From the NCBI GenBank assembly GCA_054601695.1, contig BAAHQB010000092.1, positions 1 to 64,000 of the forward strand: DNA of 64,000 nt. Reading direction: 5' to 3'. This stretch comes from Amorphochlora amoebiformis. Taxonomy: Eukaryota > Cercozoa > Chlorarachniophyceae. The position numbers and the translations under genes were made by a program. Within the stretch, counting starts at the first letter, position 1; every line of letters starts with the position of its first letter. This document shows positions 1-20,469 of the stretch, piece after piece. The notes beneath the pieces were generated by a model, which had not been told where the DNA came from, did no database searches, and saw only the letters and a list, made by a program, of their open reading frames with translations.

Positions 1-18
1 TGAAAAAAAAAAATAAGA

Positions 19-4907
<4,889 letters not shown>

Positions 4908-4926
4908 CTACATGATTGTGTAGATT

Positions 4927-4981
<55 letters not shown>

Positions 4982-5156
4982 TAGATGTTTTAATATTTGT
5001 ATTGTGTATGTGCATGTGCATATGTGCATATACATATGCGCACATATACACACGTGTACGTGTGTAATATTACGTGTGCGTGCGTGTGCACACACATATG
5101 CACACATGCACACATACACACATGTATATTATATATATTAATTATCTATTTAATAC

Positions 5157-5227
<71 letters not shown>

Positions 5228-6007
5228 TATATATGTATACTTTTGTATATATCATATAATATTTATGTATATATATATATATATATGTATTGTGTATACA
5301 TATGCACATACAACACATAAACAAATGTAATATCGACCCACCCCAAAGACGAACCAAAAACACCCCGACTACTCTTCTTACCCTCGCCCTCCCGCGCCCA
5401 AACTCCCTTTCCGACCTCCAACAGCCTCCCCATCTGAATACTTTCAGTCGACCGCAGGGACGTTGGGATCCCCCCACGTACTCGAGAGATAAAGCGCGAC
5501 CATCAGCACCTTGCCAGCGGCCATCTGTCGAGCCTTGCGTGATGTGTGACTAGTCCGAGTGACGGAAGGTATCCCCGGGATTCATTCGTACATCCGGGAT
5601 TTATAGTAATCCCGGGGGTTTCTCGTTTTTCACTGGGATTTGTTTTGTGAGATTCTAGTTTATCCCGGGATCCCTGTCAGCAATCTCAGGAGAGTCTTCA
5701 GAAAGACATAGCCGCACTCTGTCGTCCAGCGAGGTGTCTTTCCCTTTTTCGGTGCCGTCAGGAGAGGAAGGTTAGGGGTTCGAGGAGAATACACAGGTGG
5801 AAATCCGAAGAATATCATTGGCACTAATCGTTTAATATACAGCATCGGCGAAATGAGCGACAAGAAGAATGGACTGATACGCACAATGAAGGCTTTGGAG
5901 AGCTGTGTTTGCTTAAAAGGTGCCTTGAGGGGATACTAGAGATCATCCAGGGGTTCGATGCTAGTCGTTGCGTTCGAAATATTGATGAAAGGGCTAAAGG
6001 GTTGGTG
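4908..6007. other. Divergent upstream region of HAD and RFK (left arm)
   Basis: The segment 4920-5330 is AT/GT microsatellite; 5330-6007 is complex sequence. It holds several CCCGGGATT-like motifs (5575-5680). The mirrored right arm has an ATG-initiated open segment (20079-20222, beginning [13 protein letters not shown] and ending at a GTAAGA donor). Here that segment carries three one-base indels in short homopolymers relative to the right arm, so its coding status is doubtful. Another stretch, mirrored at 19840-19935, encodes [17 protein letters not shown], resembling the VETGYEN..L.RLLLEG region of plant/algal HAD hydrolases, but no donor follows it. Confidence 0.4.
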
Positions 6008-6649
6008 ATGGCATCCGCAAACGGTTGGTGGTGGTTGTGCGACTACTGGGGTATGTAAGTCAGACGTGCTGTCTGATGTGGGGAGTCTAGATGCTCTAAT
6101 AGGGTGAAATTTGTAAGTTATGCGAGCGATGAAAACGATTAAAGGACTGTGCAACGACTGTGATATCGGGGTTTCACCTATGAGACATTTTGTATTGAAT
6201 TCCGACAGGCAAAGTAGTCAAGGGTTTTCAGCGTGGCAGCAAGCTCCTCGGGTGGCCTACAGCTAATCTTGACCCCAAAGCTTTCGAAAACAAGATAGAT
6301 CACCTCGACCAGGGGGTATATTTTGGCTTAGCCAAAATCGCGACTCACGAAAAGGTAGGCGGTATCACCAAGAAGACTTCCCAACCATAGCCAATTATTT
6401 CTCGTCCTTCAGGTTTTTAAGACAGCGCTTAGTGTGGGTTGGAATCCTCATTTTAAGAATAAGGAAAAGACTGTCGAGGTTACTCACGAGCTTAACCCTT
6501 ATTGCCTTGAATCACCGTTAATTCGCCATCTCAGGCTTATCTCGTGAACGAGTTCAAAGAGGATTTCTACGGTACTAAATCCGCTTATAGTAACTAATGT
6601 GTACATTATATATGTATTCTTATGTTTATGTATATATGTATGAATATAT

Positions 6650-6691
<42 letters not shown>

Positions 6692-6753
6692 CATGTACAT
6701 GTATAAGTACATGCTATGTTTGGAATGGGTGTATTTTTGTATATTTGTATGCA

Positions 6754-6785
<32 letters not shown>

Positions 6786-6860
6786 AATGTTTATGTATGT
6801 TTTTTGACATATGAACATATATATATATATATTATATATATATATATATATATTACAGAG

Positions 6861-6917
<57 letters not shown>

Positions 6918-6925
6918 GTTTATAT

Positions 6926-6984
<59 letters not shown>

Positions 6985-7111
6985 TATATAATATATATAT
7001 ATATATATACCTGATGGATGAATGCATTACTGTGTGTAGATATGTATTTATTTTCCTTACCTACACTGTGCGTAGGTTATACGTATATTTATATATGTAT
7101 ATTATGTATAA

Positions 7112-7158
<47 letters not shown>

Positions 7159-7486
7159 TTATATGTATATACACATCTATTACACGTCCGCAAGGTATCT
7201 CATGTTGCAACAGTACAAAAGGTCATTCTTAACAACTCTCAACTCTCAACCAATATCCCCAGGGGTGGAGATGAGACTCATGATCGTCGGTCACGTGAGG
7301 CCTCAGATTCCCTTCGACGGCTTAGGTCTGCGCTAAACTGACCCTAAAAATGCCCAAATCCTCAGTTCCCTCCTTTCTCTCCAGCTGAATACCAACCAGA
7401 ACTCTCCCTCATCCCTGTGTGTAAATGTAATATATAAACCAACCAGGAAATTATGGCAATTATCATTCGCTTCATTTAATACACAC

Positions 7487-7535
<49 letters not shown>

Positions 7536-8139
7536 CTCTCATATTAGTTCTTTTAATAGCAAGGATTGGATTCTGATATTATGGCGTGATTGTATGTGTT
7601 TTGTGCGTGTGTGTGTGTGTGTGTTTGTGTTTGTGTACAGAATCACTGAAGAAGGCGATACAGGGGGATGTGGACGCGACGGTAAATATAGATACATATA
7701 TACATATAGATGTATGTATTTATATATATATAATTATCACGATCTACTTAAAAAGATTACATGGGTATAAATATACATAAATAAATATATATATTTATAT
7801 ATATATATGTTTACATTTATATTCATATACACATGTACATGGATAAAATATATGAATGTGTGTGTATACTCTAAAATATAACATTTTCACGTTTATTCGT
7901 AATGTATATATGTCAGGTTACATATGATATATACATATATATATATATATATATATCTATATATATTATATTATATATATATATATATATGTTTGTGTGT
8001 GTACATAAATGTTTGTGCAATTTTAAGTACCGCAGAAGGTATATGAATTTATACGTATATATACGTGTAATATATAATATATATATATATATGTATATAT
8101 ATTGCGTATATATGTAAATATATATTATATGTATGTGTC

Positions 8140-8193
<54 letters not shown>

Positions 8194-8308
8194 GTATGTA
8201 TATACATATATACATATGTGCATATGTACATAATTAGAACCATATAGAATATACATTACATATGTCAAGAGAGGTGTGTATGTATCTAAGCATGCTTCTC
8301 TATTATAC

Positions 8309-8351
<43 letters not shown>

Positions 8352-8434
8352 TGTGTGTATATTAGGTCCAGGTTTTAGAGTTGCAAAAGTATGCAAAGCT
8401 GTACACAGACGACTTTTTCTCAGATTCAACGTAG
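6008..8434 (+). CDS. RFK: Riboflavin kinase, left-arm copy (7 exons)
   Basis: Flavokinase phosphorylates riboflavin to FMN with ATP. Exons are 6008-6050, 6209-6354, 6413-6478, 6535-6571, 7263-7325, 7641-7681 and 8372-8434 (TAG). All introns are GT..AG and every junction keeps phase, giving about 152 residues; the human enzyme is 155. Family signatures in order: [15 protein letters not shown] (nucleotide-binding loop and PTAN), [30 protein letters not shown] with the catalytic Glu at the exon 3/4 junction, [18 protein letters not shown], and a C-terminal DDFF. I chose ATG 6008 because its exon ends in a strong GTAT donor with the needed phase; the frame stays open upstream, so a longer N-terminus is possible. 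Introns 4 to 6 are AT/GT microsatellite. Convergent with the TraB pseudogene; an identical set of exons lies in the right arm. Confidence 0.9.
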
Positions 8435-8530
8435 GTGATTCTTTCCCTATTATGTAGTTCAATCTTGTATTGTAAATAGACATGTATTGCAAATAGACCA
8501 TGTATGCTGCAGTATGTATTTATATATTTG

Positions 8531-8567
<37 letters not shown>

Positions 8568-8637
8568 GTGTGTGTGTGTTTTTATATGTGTGTATAAATA
8601 ATATATGTATGTATATGTGTATATATGTGTATATATG

Positions 8638-8682
<45 letters not shown>

Positions 8683-9011
8683 ATGTATATATGTATGTTA
8701 CTCTTGTTTGTATGAACACATTTTTAAATATATATTTATTCATGTTTTGTAAATATACATATATGTATATTTATAGAAATGTAATCCAAATCTACATGTA
8801 ATCATCTTCTCTACATGTATACAAATAATTTATGCTATATGAATGTATATATACATAATATATATTTACATATATATATATATATAGACATATATATGTA
8901 TATATACGTGTATATATATATACACATAAATATGCATATATAATTAGTATTATTACTATCATTTCGAATATATATTATGGATACTATACATAAATTTAAA
9001 AATGTTTATAC

Positions 9012-9091
<80 letters not shown>

Positions 9092-9736
9092 ATATATTCA
9101 CATCCAGCCTCTAACATATTTACAATACAACCATATATGTACATGCATACGTTTATATCGTGTTATATATAATAAATCTGCATGTGTATTATCTAGATTA
9201 TTTTACTAGAGTCTATATTCTTATAGCAAGAGGGATGTAACACTAATTTTTTTCTGTCAGAGCAAAATCGCAGCTGTAGCAGTAGCACGTCTATAACAAG
9301 AGGCATTTTCCAACCTACAGCTACAAGAACCCTTACAGTCGACCGCTAGCAGAAATCTAAGATCCGGAAGATAAAGATCTAGAGAGATAGATCTATAGCT
9401 ATGCATCTCAGATACCAGTACTAGCAGTAATAGATTCCACTAGACCTATCTAGCCTATTTGTAATCCTGCTAACGGTCAAATTTATCGAGTTTATATACA
9501 GATTGAATCTAGAGAATCTCTACTGGCTAGTACTATATCTAGTGTATGCCACTTATACATCTAGTACACATCCATCTAGTAACGATACCTAAATCTAGTA
9601 AATACGTACTAATATAAAAATTTAAAGTCAATTTCAAACTTTAGTTTAAATTACTTTCGAAATATAACCGTTCGATTGTAAAAATTAATATAATTAGTGC
9701 ATAGCGCAACATCTGCAGAGTTTCCGTATCTCAGAG
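8435..9736. other. Convergent intergenic spacer, CTAG-rich
   Basis: Lies between the 3' ends of RFK and TraB. From 8440 to about 9160 it is mostly AT microsatellite. From 9170 to 9736 it is complex sequence with no ORF and about 13 CTAG tetranucleotides by eye, where 2-3 would be expected by chance. Mirrored at 15804-17073. Confidence 0.6.
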
Positions 9737-9970
9737 TCATTTGTTCTCCCGCTTCAGTCGCTCGAACTCCTCCCGGATGCTGAAGATATATATTTAATCA
9801 TATATCAAGTATATCATGATAGTGCATGTCTGCATATATATAAATAATATATATATGTGTGTGTATATGTGTGTGTGTGTGTAAATATATATGCATATAT
9901 ATATATATACATATATGTCTACATATATATGTGTATATGTGTGTATGTACGTACATGTATCTAATCGTAG

Positions 9971-10046
<76 letters not shown>

Positions 10047-10136
10047 AATCTATAACATGTTATGTATATATGTATACATCTACAAAATATCATAGTACGT
10101 ATATAAATAGATGTATTTACTTATGAACTATGTATA

Positions 10137-10173
<37 letters not shown>

Positions 10174-10455
10174 CAATATATATATATATATATATCGATA
10201 ATAATACATTTATGGATATCTATTTTTAGGTAATATAATACCCATGAATATGTGCCGTCCCCACAACCGCCACGACCTAAACCAATTCAAACATATATGT
10301 CTGAATATATCATATATATATATATATATACGTATATATATATATACATATGTATGTATATCATATCATGTATGCATGCGACAATCATTATATACACAAC
10401 ATATGTATATCTATTATGTATATACCTACATATGTGTGCAGATATGCGTACATAC

Positions 10456-10494
<39 letters not shown>

Positions 10495-11313
10495 TATCAT
10501 CTAACAAACACATACCTACAAAGAACACACACTCACGCTATTCCCTTTCTCTCTCTCTCTCTCTCCCTCTTTATACACATATACCATTTCGAAAATTTTT
10601 TGGAAAAATCACCAAAAATACATACCGTATTGAGAGAAGGCATTTCATACTTTCCCAAGCCTACCCCCTTGGGATTCGTCTCTGTCGCTTCTCCTGGGCC
10701 CATGAGGAATCTAACATTCATATATATATATGTATATATATATATGTATATAATATATGTACACATGTACACGCACACATTACATATACATATATACATA
10801 TATATATATATACAAATATATAAATCTATACATATAAATATATATAATATAATATATATATATATATATATACAATACAAACACATATTTTAGGTAATAT
10901 TACCTCTCTAGAACATCCTTGGTAGCTGTATTCTCAAACGTCACATACGCTGGGGTTTTCAATGGCTTACCTCTCACCTTAAGAATGTTATATAGAATAT
11001 ATGAGAATACATATAAAAATAGACCAAATAGTACGATTATGATGTATCTACATAAATATATGTATATATATATGTATATATATATGCATATGTGTATATA
11101 GATATGTGTGAGTGTATGTAACACTTTTATATTAGCGTGAATTTTATCTTGGGCGTGTATATGTGTAAATTCTGCAGATGTATTAATATATATATATATA
11201 TATAAATTTATATATATATATATTTATATATATATATATATATATACATACAATATGTATACATATATCTTACTACTACTATATATATATACACACCCAT
11301 GTATATATATATA

Positions 11314-11372
<59 letters not shown>

Positions 11373-11423
11373 ATATAACGCACCATTCTAAATAGCGTAT
11401 ATGCCATAAAGTTATTTCATATG

Positions 11424-11474
<51 letters not shown>

Positions 11475-11514
11475 ACATACCATTCTAAATAGCGTATCTG
11501 CCATAAAGTTATTT

Positions 11515-11552
<38 letters not shown>

Positions 11553-11683
11553 ACATACCATTCTAAATAGCGTATCTGCCATAAAGTTATTTCTATCCTT
11601 TAAAACGATCTCTTTAGCTCCTATGAACATATACATATACATTCATATTGATATATATATATATATATATATATTGTATATAC

Positions 11684-11778
<95 letters not shown>

Positions 11779-11938
11779 TATATATATATATTACATACAT
11801 ATATATAAATATATACATATGCATGTTATATTTTATATCTGTAAATACATAGTATACGAAATGTATATATATATTATATATGTGTATATATATGTACATA
11901 TATATATATATAAACATTTGTCCGTGCATAAGTATATA

Positions 11939-11979
<41 letters not shown>

Positions 11980-12071
11980 TAGCAGTATCTACCTATATGT
12001 GCATATATGTGCATGGTGTGTATAAAACATGTATATTCTTATAAAAGTAAACACATATATTTGTAAACATA

Positions 12072-12111
<40 letters not shown>

Positions 12112-12151
12112 CAAACATTTATACCAGGCCACGAAAGCAATGTGTCTTCGC
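9737..12151 (-). pseudogene. TraB-domain protein, 5'-truncated left-arm copy
   Basis: Exons in coding order are 12125-12151, 11559-11620, 10904-10977, 10626-10710, 10242-10276 and 9737-9779 (TGA), all in consistent phase. The segments [20 protein letters not shown] and [13 protein letters not shown] correspond to the C-terminal half of TraB/PrgY/TRABD proteins (ERD..MA..L and VVGxxHxxGI). The N-terminal half is missing, because sequence beyond 12151 runs through AT and telomere-like repeat into the palindrome centre. This copy also lacks the exon kept in the spacer. With no visible start it is probably a dead fragment, although the remaining exons are intact. Confidence 0.75.
11387..11620 (-). 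repeat. TraB exon edge in three copies (left arm)
   Basis: The 3' half of exon 11559-11620 plus its donor is repeated at about 11473-11516 and 11388-11420, with AT repeat between copies. Confidence 0.9.
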
Positions 12152-12191
12152 CTAAGAGATCAGAATAAACAAATATATATATATATGTATA

Positions 12192-12262
<71 letters not shown>

Positions 12263-12316
12263 AAAACTATAGATTATTCGGACATGACTAAGTCCGAGGG
12301 CCATCGACTTGCTTCG

Positions 12317-12400
12317 GGTTAGGGTTAGGGTTAAGGTTAGGGTTAGGGTTAGGGTTAGGGTTAGGGGTTGGGGTTAATTAGGGTTTTGGGTTATCGTTAA
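12317..12400 (+). repeat. TTAGGG tract flanking the palindrome centre (left)
   Basis: About eight units, degenerate at the inner end (GGGGTTGGGGTT, GGGTTTTGGG). Preceded by a diverged 44-bp box at about 12270-12316. Confidence 0.9.
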
Positions 12401-12429
12401 TTGGATTATATATTTATACAATCATATAT

Positions 12430-12455
<26 letters not shown>

Positions 12456-12461
<6 letters not shown>

Positions 12462-12867
12462 CTAATATATATATATATATATATGTGTGTGTCTGTCATA
12501 TGTACAAATACTATGTAAATCTATTATACTGTACAAATATATGTATATATACATATATAATATATACGTATACATATATATATATATATATATATATATG
12601 CATAGTGTATATATACATATATATATATACATATATGTATTTGTGTATAATATATAATGTATATATGTCATATAAAAATATATATTGCTAGATACATATA
12701 TATATATATATTTATATATATATATATATGAATATATATGTACATATATATAATATCATACAAACTACGTACATACACATAATTTATACATCCATACATC
12801 TACTAATAGATTTACATATAAACTACATATATACACATATATATATATATACTAATACATATAGATA

Positions 12868-12910
<43 letters not shown>

Positions 12911-13033
12911 ATATATATATAACTAGTTGGAAGTAAAGACACCCCTATCTCTCGCATCCGAAGAATATTTACTTGAGGGTAACCTAATATATATATATAT
13001 ATATGTGTATATATATATATATAAGCGTAAGAT

Positions 13034-13034
<1 letters not shown>
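12456..13034. other. Single-copy spacer at the palindrome centre
   Basis: About 0.58 kb that is not mirrored. Its left part (12470-12920) is AT-rich with no recognisable gene. Its right part carries one TraB exon (12927-12978). The spacer would form the loop of a fold-back and shows which side is ancestral: the exon continues the right-arm TraB gene, so the left arm is the inverted copy. Confidence 0.8.
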
Positions 13035-13064
<30 letters not shown>

Positions 13065-13093
13065 GATTGTATAAATATATAATCCAATCTCAA

Positions 13094-13180
13094 ACGCTAA
13101 CCCAAAACCCTAACCCTAACCCCAACCCCCTAACCCTAACCCTAACCCTAACCCTAACCTTAACCCTAACCCTTACCCGA
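13094..13180 (-). repeat. CCCTAA tract flanking the palindrome centre (right)
   Basis: Mirror of 12317-12400, followed by the inverted 44-bp box at about 13181-13225. Confidence 0.9.
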
Positions 13181-13371
13181 AAGCGAGTCGATGGCCCTCG
13201 GACTTAGTCATGCCGAATAATCTATAGCTCTACTAAATATATATATATATATATAATATATATATATATATGTATATATATAATATATATATACATATAT
13301 ATATATATGTTTGTTTATTCTGATCTCTTAGGCGAAGACACATTGCTTTCGTGGCCTGGTATAAATGTTTG

Positions 13372-13412
<41 letters not shown>

Positions 13413-13502
13413 TATGTTTACAAATATATGTGTTTACTTTTATAAGTATATACATGTTTTATACACACCATGCACATATATGCACATATAGGTAGATACT
13501 AC

Positions 13503-13534
<32 letters not shown>

Positions 13535-13571
13535 GCATAATATTACATACTTATGCACGGACAAATGTTTT

Positions 13572-13609
<38 letters not shown>

Positions 13610-13699
13610 TATATGTACATGTATATATATATACATATATAATATATATATATATACATTTCGTATACTATGTATTTACAGATATTAAATATAACATAC

Positions 13700-13871
<172 letters not shown>

Positions 13872-13933
13872 GTATATACATATATATATATATATGTATA
13901 TATCAATATAGATGTATATGTATATGTTCGTAG

Positions 13934-14107
13934 GAGCTAAAGAGATCGTTTTAAAGGATAGAAATAACTTTATGGCAGATACGCTATTTAGAATGGTATG
14001 TTATATACATATATACATACATACATACATACATATACATATATATACACACATATGTATGAAATAACTTTATGGCAGATACGCTATTTAGAATGGTATG
14101 TTATATA

Positions 14108-14142
<35 letters not shown>

Positions 14143-14190
14143 GTATGAAATAACTTTATGGCAGATACGCTATTTAGAATGGTGCGTTAT
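13934..14190 (+). repeat. TraB exon edge in three copies (right arm)
   Basis: Copies at about 13961-14002 (true exon end), 14061-14104 and 14147-14190, each with TTTATGGCAGATACGCTATT. The third has a changed donor (GTGCGT). The repeat copies lack an acceptor. Confidence 0.9.
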
Positions 14191-14203
14191 ATTATATTAT
14201 ATA

Positions 14204-14236
<33 letters not shown>

Positions 14237-14455
14237 GTATATATATATATATGGGTGTGTATACATATATATAGTAGTAGTAGATATATGTATACATATT
14301 GTATGTATATATATATATATATATAAATTTATATGTATATATATATATATATATTAATACATTTGCAGAATTTACACATATACACGCCCAAGATAAAATT
14401 CACGCTAATATAAAAGTGTTACATACACTCACATATATCTATATACACATATGCA

Positions 14456-14496
<41 letters not shown>

Positions 14497-14671
14497 GTAG
14501 ATACATCATAATCGTACTATTTGGTCTATTTTCATATGTATTCTCATATATTCTATATAACATTCTTAAGGTGAGAGGTAAGCCATTGAAAACCCCAGCG
14601 TATGTGACGTTTGAGAATACAGCTACTAAGGATGTTCTAGAGAGGTAATATTACCTAAAATATGTGTTTGT

Positions 14672-14707
<36 letters not shown>

Positions 14708-14739
14708 TATATATATTTATATGTATAGATTTATATATT

Positions 14740-14772
<33 letters not shown>

Positions 14773-14805
14773 ATGTAATGTGGGCGTGTACATGTGTACA
14801 TATAT

Positions 14806-14837
<32 letters not shown>

Positions 14838-15067
14838 TGAATGTTAGATTCCTCATGGGCCCAGGAGAAGCGACAGAGACGAATCCCAAGGGGGTAGGCT
14901 TGGGAAAGTATGAAATGCCTTCTCTCAATACGGTATGTATTTTTGGTGATTTTTCCAAATTTTTTTCGAAATGGTATATGTGTACAAAGAGGGAGAGAGA
15001 GAGAGAGAGGAAGGGAATAGCGTGAGTGTGTGTTCTTTGTAGGTATGTGTTTGTTAGATGATAGATG

Positions 15068-15115
<48 letters not shown>

Positions 15116-15202
15116 CGCATATCTGCACACATATGTAGGTATATATATAATAGATATACATATGTTGTGTATATAATGATTGTCGCATGCATACATGATA
15201 TG

Positions 15203-15249
<47 letters not shown>

Positions 15250-15527
15250 ATATTCAGACATATATGTTTGAATTGGTTTAGGTCGTGGCGGTTGTGGGGA
15301 CGGCACATATTCATGGGTATTATATTACCTAAAAATAGATATCCATAAATGTATTATTATCGATATATATATATATATTGTATATGTATATATATATATA
15401 TATAAATTATACATAGTTCATAAGTAAATACATCTATTTATATACGTACTATGATATTTTGTAGATGTATACATATATACATAACATGTTATAGATTTAT
15501 GTATATATATATATATATATATATATG

Positions 15528-15571
<44 letters not shown>

Positions 15572-15803
15572 CTACGATTAGATACATGTACGTACATACA
15601 CACATATACACATATATATGTAGACATATATGTATATATATATATGCATATATATTTACACACACACACACATATACACACACATATATATATTATTTAT
15701 ATATATGCAGACATGCACTATCATGATATACTTGATATATGATTAAATATATATCTTCAGCATCCGGGAGGAGTTCGAGCGACTGAAGCGGGAGAACAAA
15801 TGA

Positions 15804-16445
15804 CTCTGAGATACGGAAACTCTGCAGATGTTGCGCTATGCACTAATTATATTAATTTTTACAATCGAACGGTTATATTTCGAAAGTAATTTAAACTAAA
15901 GTTTGAAATTGACTTTAAATTTATATGTTAGTACGTATTTACTAGATTTAGGTATCGTTACTAGATGGAGAGCTGGATGTGTACTAGATGTATAAGTGGC
16001 ATATACTAGATATAGTACTAGCCAGTAGAGATTCTCTAGATTCACTCTGTATATAAACTCGATAAATTGACCGTTAGCAGTATTACAAATAGGCTAGATA
16101 GGTCTAGTGGAATCTATTACTGGTATCTGAGATGCATAGCTATAGATCTATCTCTCTAGATCTTTATCTTCCGGATCTTAGATTTCTGCTAGCGGTCGAC
16201 TGTAAGGGTTCTTGTAGGTTGGAAAATGCCTCTTGTTATAGACGTGCTACTGCTACAGCTGCGATTTTGCTCTGACAGAAAAAAATTAGTGTTACATCCC
16301 TCTTGCTATAAGAATATAGACTCTAGTAAAATAATCTAGATAATACACATGCAGATTTATTATATATAACACGATATATACGTATGCATGTACATATATG
16401 GTTGTATTGTAAATATGTTAGAGGCTGGATGTGAATATATAGATA

Positions 16446-16476
<31 letters not shown>

Positions 16477-16486
16477 GTATATATAT

Positions 16487-16524
<38 letters not shown>

Positions 16525-17073
16525 GTATAAACATTTTTAAATTTATGTATAGTATCCATAATATATATTCGAAATGATAGTAATAATACTAATTATATAT
16601 GCATATTTATGTGTATATATATATACACGTATATATACATATATATGTCTATATATATATATATATATGTAAATATATATTATGTATATATACATTCATA
16701 TAGCATAAATTATTTGTATACATGTAGAGAAGATGATTACATATAGATTTGGATTACATTTCTATAAATATACATATATGTATATTTACAAAACATGAAT
16801 AAATATATATTTAAAAATGTGTTCATACAAACAAGAGTAACATACATATATACATATACATACATACATATATATATATATATATTTATACATATATACA
16901 CATATATACACATATACATATATTATTTATACACACACATAAAAACACACACACACACAAATATATATATATATTTACAAATATATAAATACATACTGCA
17001 GCATACATGGTCTATTTGCAATACATGTCTATTTACAATACAAGATTGAACTACATAATAGGGAAAGAATCAC
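15804..17073. other. Convergent intergenic spacer, right-arm copy
   Basis: Mirror of 8435-9736. The segment 15804-16330 is complex and CTAG-rich; 16330-17070 is largely AT/GT microsatellite. No gene seen. Confidence 0.6.
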
Positions 17074-17156
17074 CTACGTTGAATCTGAGAAAAAGTCGTC
17101 TGTGTACAGCTTTGCATACTTTTGCAACTCTAAAACCTGGACCTAATATACACACA

Positions 17157-17205
<49 letters not shown>

Positions 17206-17334
17206 GTATAATAGAGAAGCATGCTTAGATACATACACACCTCTCTTGACATATGTAATGTATATTCTATATGGTTCTAATTATGTACATATGCACATAT
17301 GTATATATGTATATACATACATATATATATATAC

Positions 17335-17410
<76 letters not shown>

Positions 17411-18016
17411 CATAGACACATACATATAATATATATTTACATATATACGCAATATATATACATATATATATATATATTATATATTACACGTATATATACG
17501 TATAAATTCATATACCTTCTGCGGTACTTAAAATTGCACAAACATTTATGTACACACACAAACATATATATATATATATATAATATAATATATATAGATA
17601 TATATATATATATATATGTATATATCATATGTAACCTGACATATATACATTACGAATAAACGTGAAAATGTTATATTTTAGAGTATACACACACATTCAT
17701 ATATTTTATCCATGTACATGTGTATATGAATATAAATGTAAACATATATATATATAAATATATATATTTATTTATGTATATTTATACCCATGTAATCTTT
17801 TTAAGTAGATCGTGATAATTATATATATAAATACATACATCTATATGTATATATGTATCTATATTTACCGTCGCGTCCACATCCCCCTGTATCGCCTTCT
17901 TCAGTGATTCTGTACACAAACACAAACACACACACACACACACACGCACAAAACACATACAATCACGCCATAATATCAGAATCCAATCCTTGCTATTAAA
18001 AGAACTAATATGAGAG

Positions 18017-18063
<47 letters not shown>

Positions 18064-18391
18064 GTGTGTATTAAATGAAGCGAATGATAATTGCCATAAT
18101 TTCCTGGTTGGTTTATATATTACATTTACACACAGGGATGAGGGAGAGTTCTGGTTGGTATTCAGCTGGAGAGAAAGGAGGGAACTGAGGATTTGGGCAT
18201 TTTTAGGGTCAGTTTAGCGCAGACCTAAGCCGTCGAAGGGAATCTGAGGCCTCACGTGACCGACGATCATGAGTCTCATCTCCACCCCTGGGGATATTGG
18301 TTGAGAGTTGAGAGTTGTTAAGAATGACCTTTTGTACTGTTGCAACATGAGATACCTTGCGGACGTGTAATAGATGTGTATATACATATAA

Positions 18392-18432
<41 letters not shown>

Positions 18433-18551
18433 TTATACATAATATACATATATAAATATACGTATAACCTACGCACAGTGTAGGTAAGGAAAATAAATAC
18501 ATATCTACACAGTAATGCATTCATCCATCAGGTATATATATATATATATAT

Positions 18552-18590
<39 letters not shown>

Positions 18591-18652
18591 TATATATAAT
18601 ATAATATATTTATATATATGTAAAATATACATATATTTATTCACACACGCGC

Positions 18653-18683
<31 letters not shown>

Positions 18684-18696
18684 ATATAAACATATA

Positions 18697-18741
<45 letters not shown>

Positions 18742-18809
18742 TAATATATATATATATATATAATATATATATATATATGTTCATATGTCAAAAAACATAC
18801 ATAAACATT

Positions 18810-18849
<40 letters not shown>

Positions 18850-18907
18850 AATATACAAAAATACACCCATTCCAAACATAGCATGTACTTATACATGTAC
18901 ATGAATA

Positions 18908-18952
<45 letters not shown>

Positions 18953-19594
18953 ATATATTCATACATATATACATAAACATAAGAATACATATATAATGTA
19001 CACATTAGTTACTATAAGCGGATTTAGTACCGTAGAAATCCTCTTTGAACTCGTTCACGAGATAAGCCTGAGATGGCGAATTAACGGTGATTCAAGGCAA
19101 TAAGGGTTAAGCTCGTGAGTAACCTCGACAGTCTTTTCCTTATTCTTAAAATGAGGATTCCAACCCACACTAAGCGCTGTCTTAAAAACCTGAAGGACGA
19201 GAAATAATTGGCTATGGTTGGGAAGTCTTCTTGGTGATACCGCCTACCTTTTCGTGAGTCGCGATTTTGGCTAAGCCAAAATATACCCCCTGGTCGAGGT
19301 GATCTATCTTGTTTTCGAAAGCTTTGGGGTCAAGATTAGCTGTAGGCCACCCGAGGAGCTTGCTGCCACGCTGAAAACCCTTGACTACTTTGCCTGTCGG
19401 AATTCAATACAAAATGTCTCATAGGTGAAACCCCGATATCACAGTCGTTGCACAGTCCTTTAATCGTTTTCATCGCTCGCATAACTTACAAATTTCACCC
19501 TATTAGAGCATCTAGACTCCCCACATCAGACAGCACGTCTGACTTACATACCCCAGTAGTCGCACAACCACCACCAACCGTTTGCGGATGCCAT
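17074..19594 (-). CDS. RFK: Riboflavin kinase, right-arm copy (7 exons)
   Basis: Exons in coding order are 19552-19594, 19248-19393, 19124-19189, 19031-19067, 18225-18287, 17869-17909 and 17074-17136. Lengths match the left copy exactly, and the exons I compared base by base (second and fifth) are identical. All splice sites are intact, so both copies look functional. Introns differ between arms only in repeat length and small changes. It shares an upstream region of about 1.1 kb with the HAD gene, which is transcribed the other way. Confidence 0.9.
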
Positions 19595-20078
19595 CACCAA
19601 CCCTTTAGCCCTTTCATCAATATTTCGAACGCAACGACTAGCATCGAACCCCTGGATGATCTCTAGTATCCCCTCAAGGCACCTTTTAAGCAAACACAGC
19701 TCTCCAAAGCCTTCATTGTGCGTATCAGTCCATTCTTCTTGTCGCTCATTTCGCCGATGCTGTATATTAAACGATTAGTGCCAATGATATTCTTCGGATT
19801 TCCACCTGTGTATTCTCCTCGAACCCCTAACCTTCCTCTCCTGACGGCACCGAAAAAGGGAAAGACACCTCGCTGGACGACAGAGTGCGGCTATGTCTTT
19901 CTGAAGACTCTCCTGAGATTGCTGACAGGGATCCCGGGATAAACTAGAATCTCACAAAACAAATCCCAGTGAAAAACGAGAAACCCCCGGGATTACTATA
20001 AATCCCGGATGTACGAATGAATCCCGGGGATACCTTTCCGTCACTCGGACTCGTCACACATCACGCAAGGCTCGACAG

Positions 20079-20222
20079 ATGGCCGCTGGCAAGGTGCTGA
20101 TGGTCGCGCTTTATCTCTCGAGTACGTGGGGGATCCCAACGTCCCTGCGGTCGACTGAAAGTATTCAGATGGGGAGGGCTGTTGGAGGTCGGAAAGTGGA
20201 GTTTGGGCGCGGGAGGGCGAGG
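20079..20222 (+). other. Candidate 5' exon of HAD gene (uncertain)
   Basis: 48 codons from ATG to a GTAAGA donor, open only in the right arm. The left-arm equivalent has +1, -1 and -1 homopolymer changes. It may be a first exon, a sequencing-sensitive pseudo-exon or non-coding sequence. It lacks any HAD nucleophile motif (DxD). Confidence 0.3.
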
Positions 20223-20313
20223 GTAAGAAGAGTAGTCGGGGTGTTTTTGGTTCGTCTTTGGGGTGGGTCGATATTACATTTGTTTATGTGTTGTATGTGC
20301 ATATGTATACACA

Positions 20314-20352
<39 letters not shown>

Positions 20353-20409
20353 AATATTATATGATATATACAAAAGTATACATATATATGTGTGTGTGTA
20401 TATATATAT

Positions 20410-20469
<60 letters not shown>
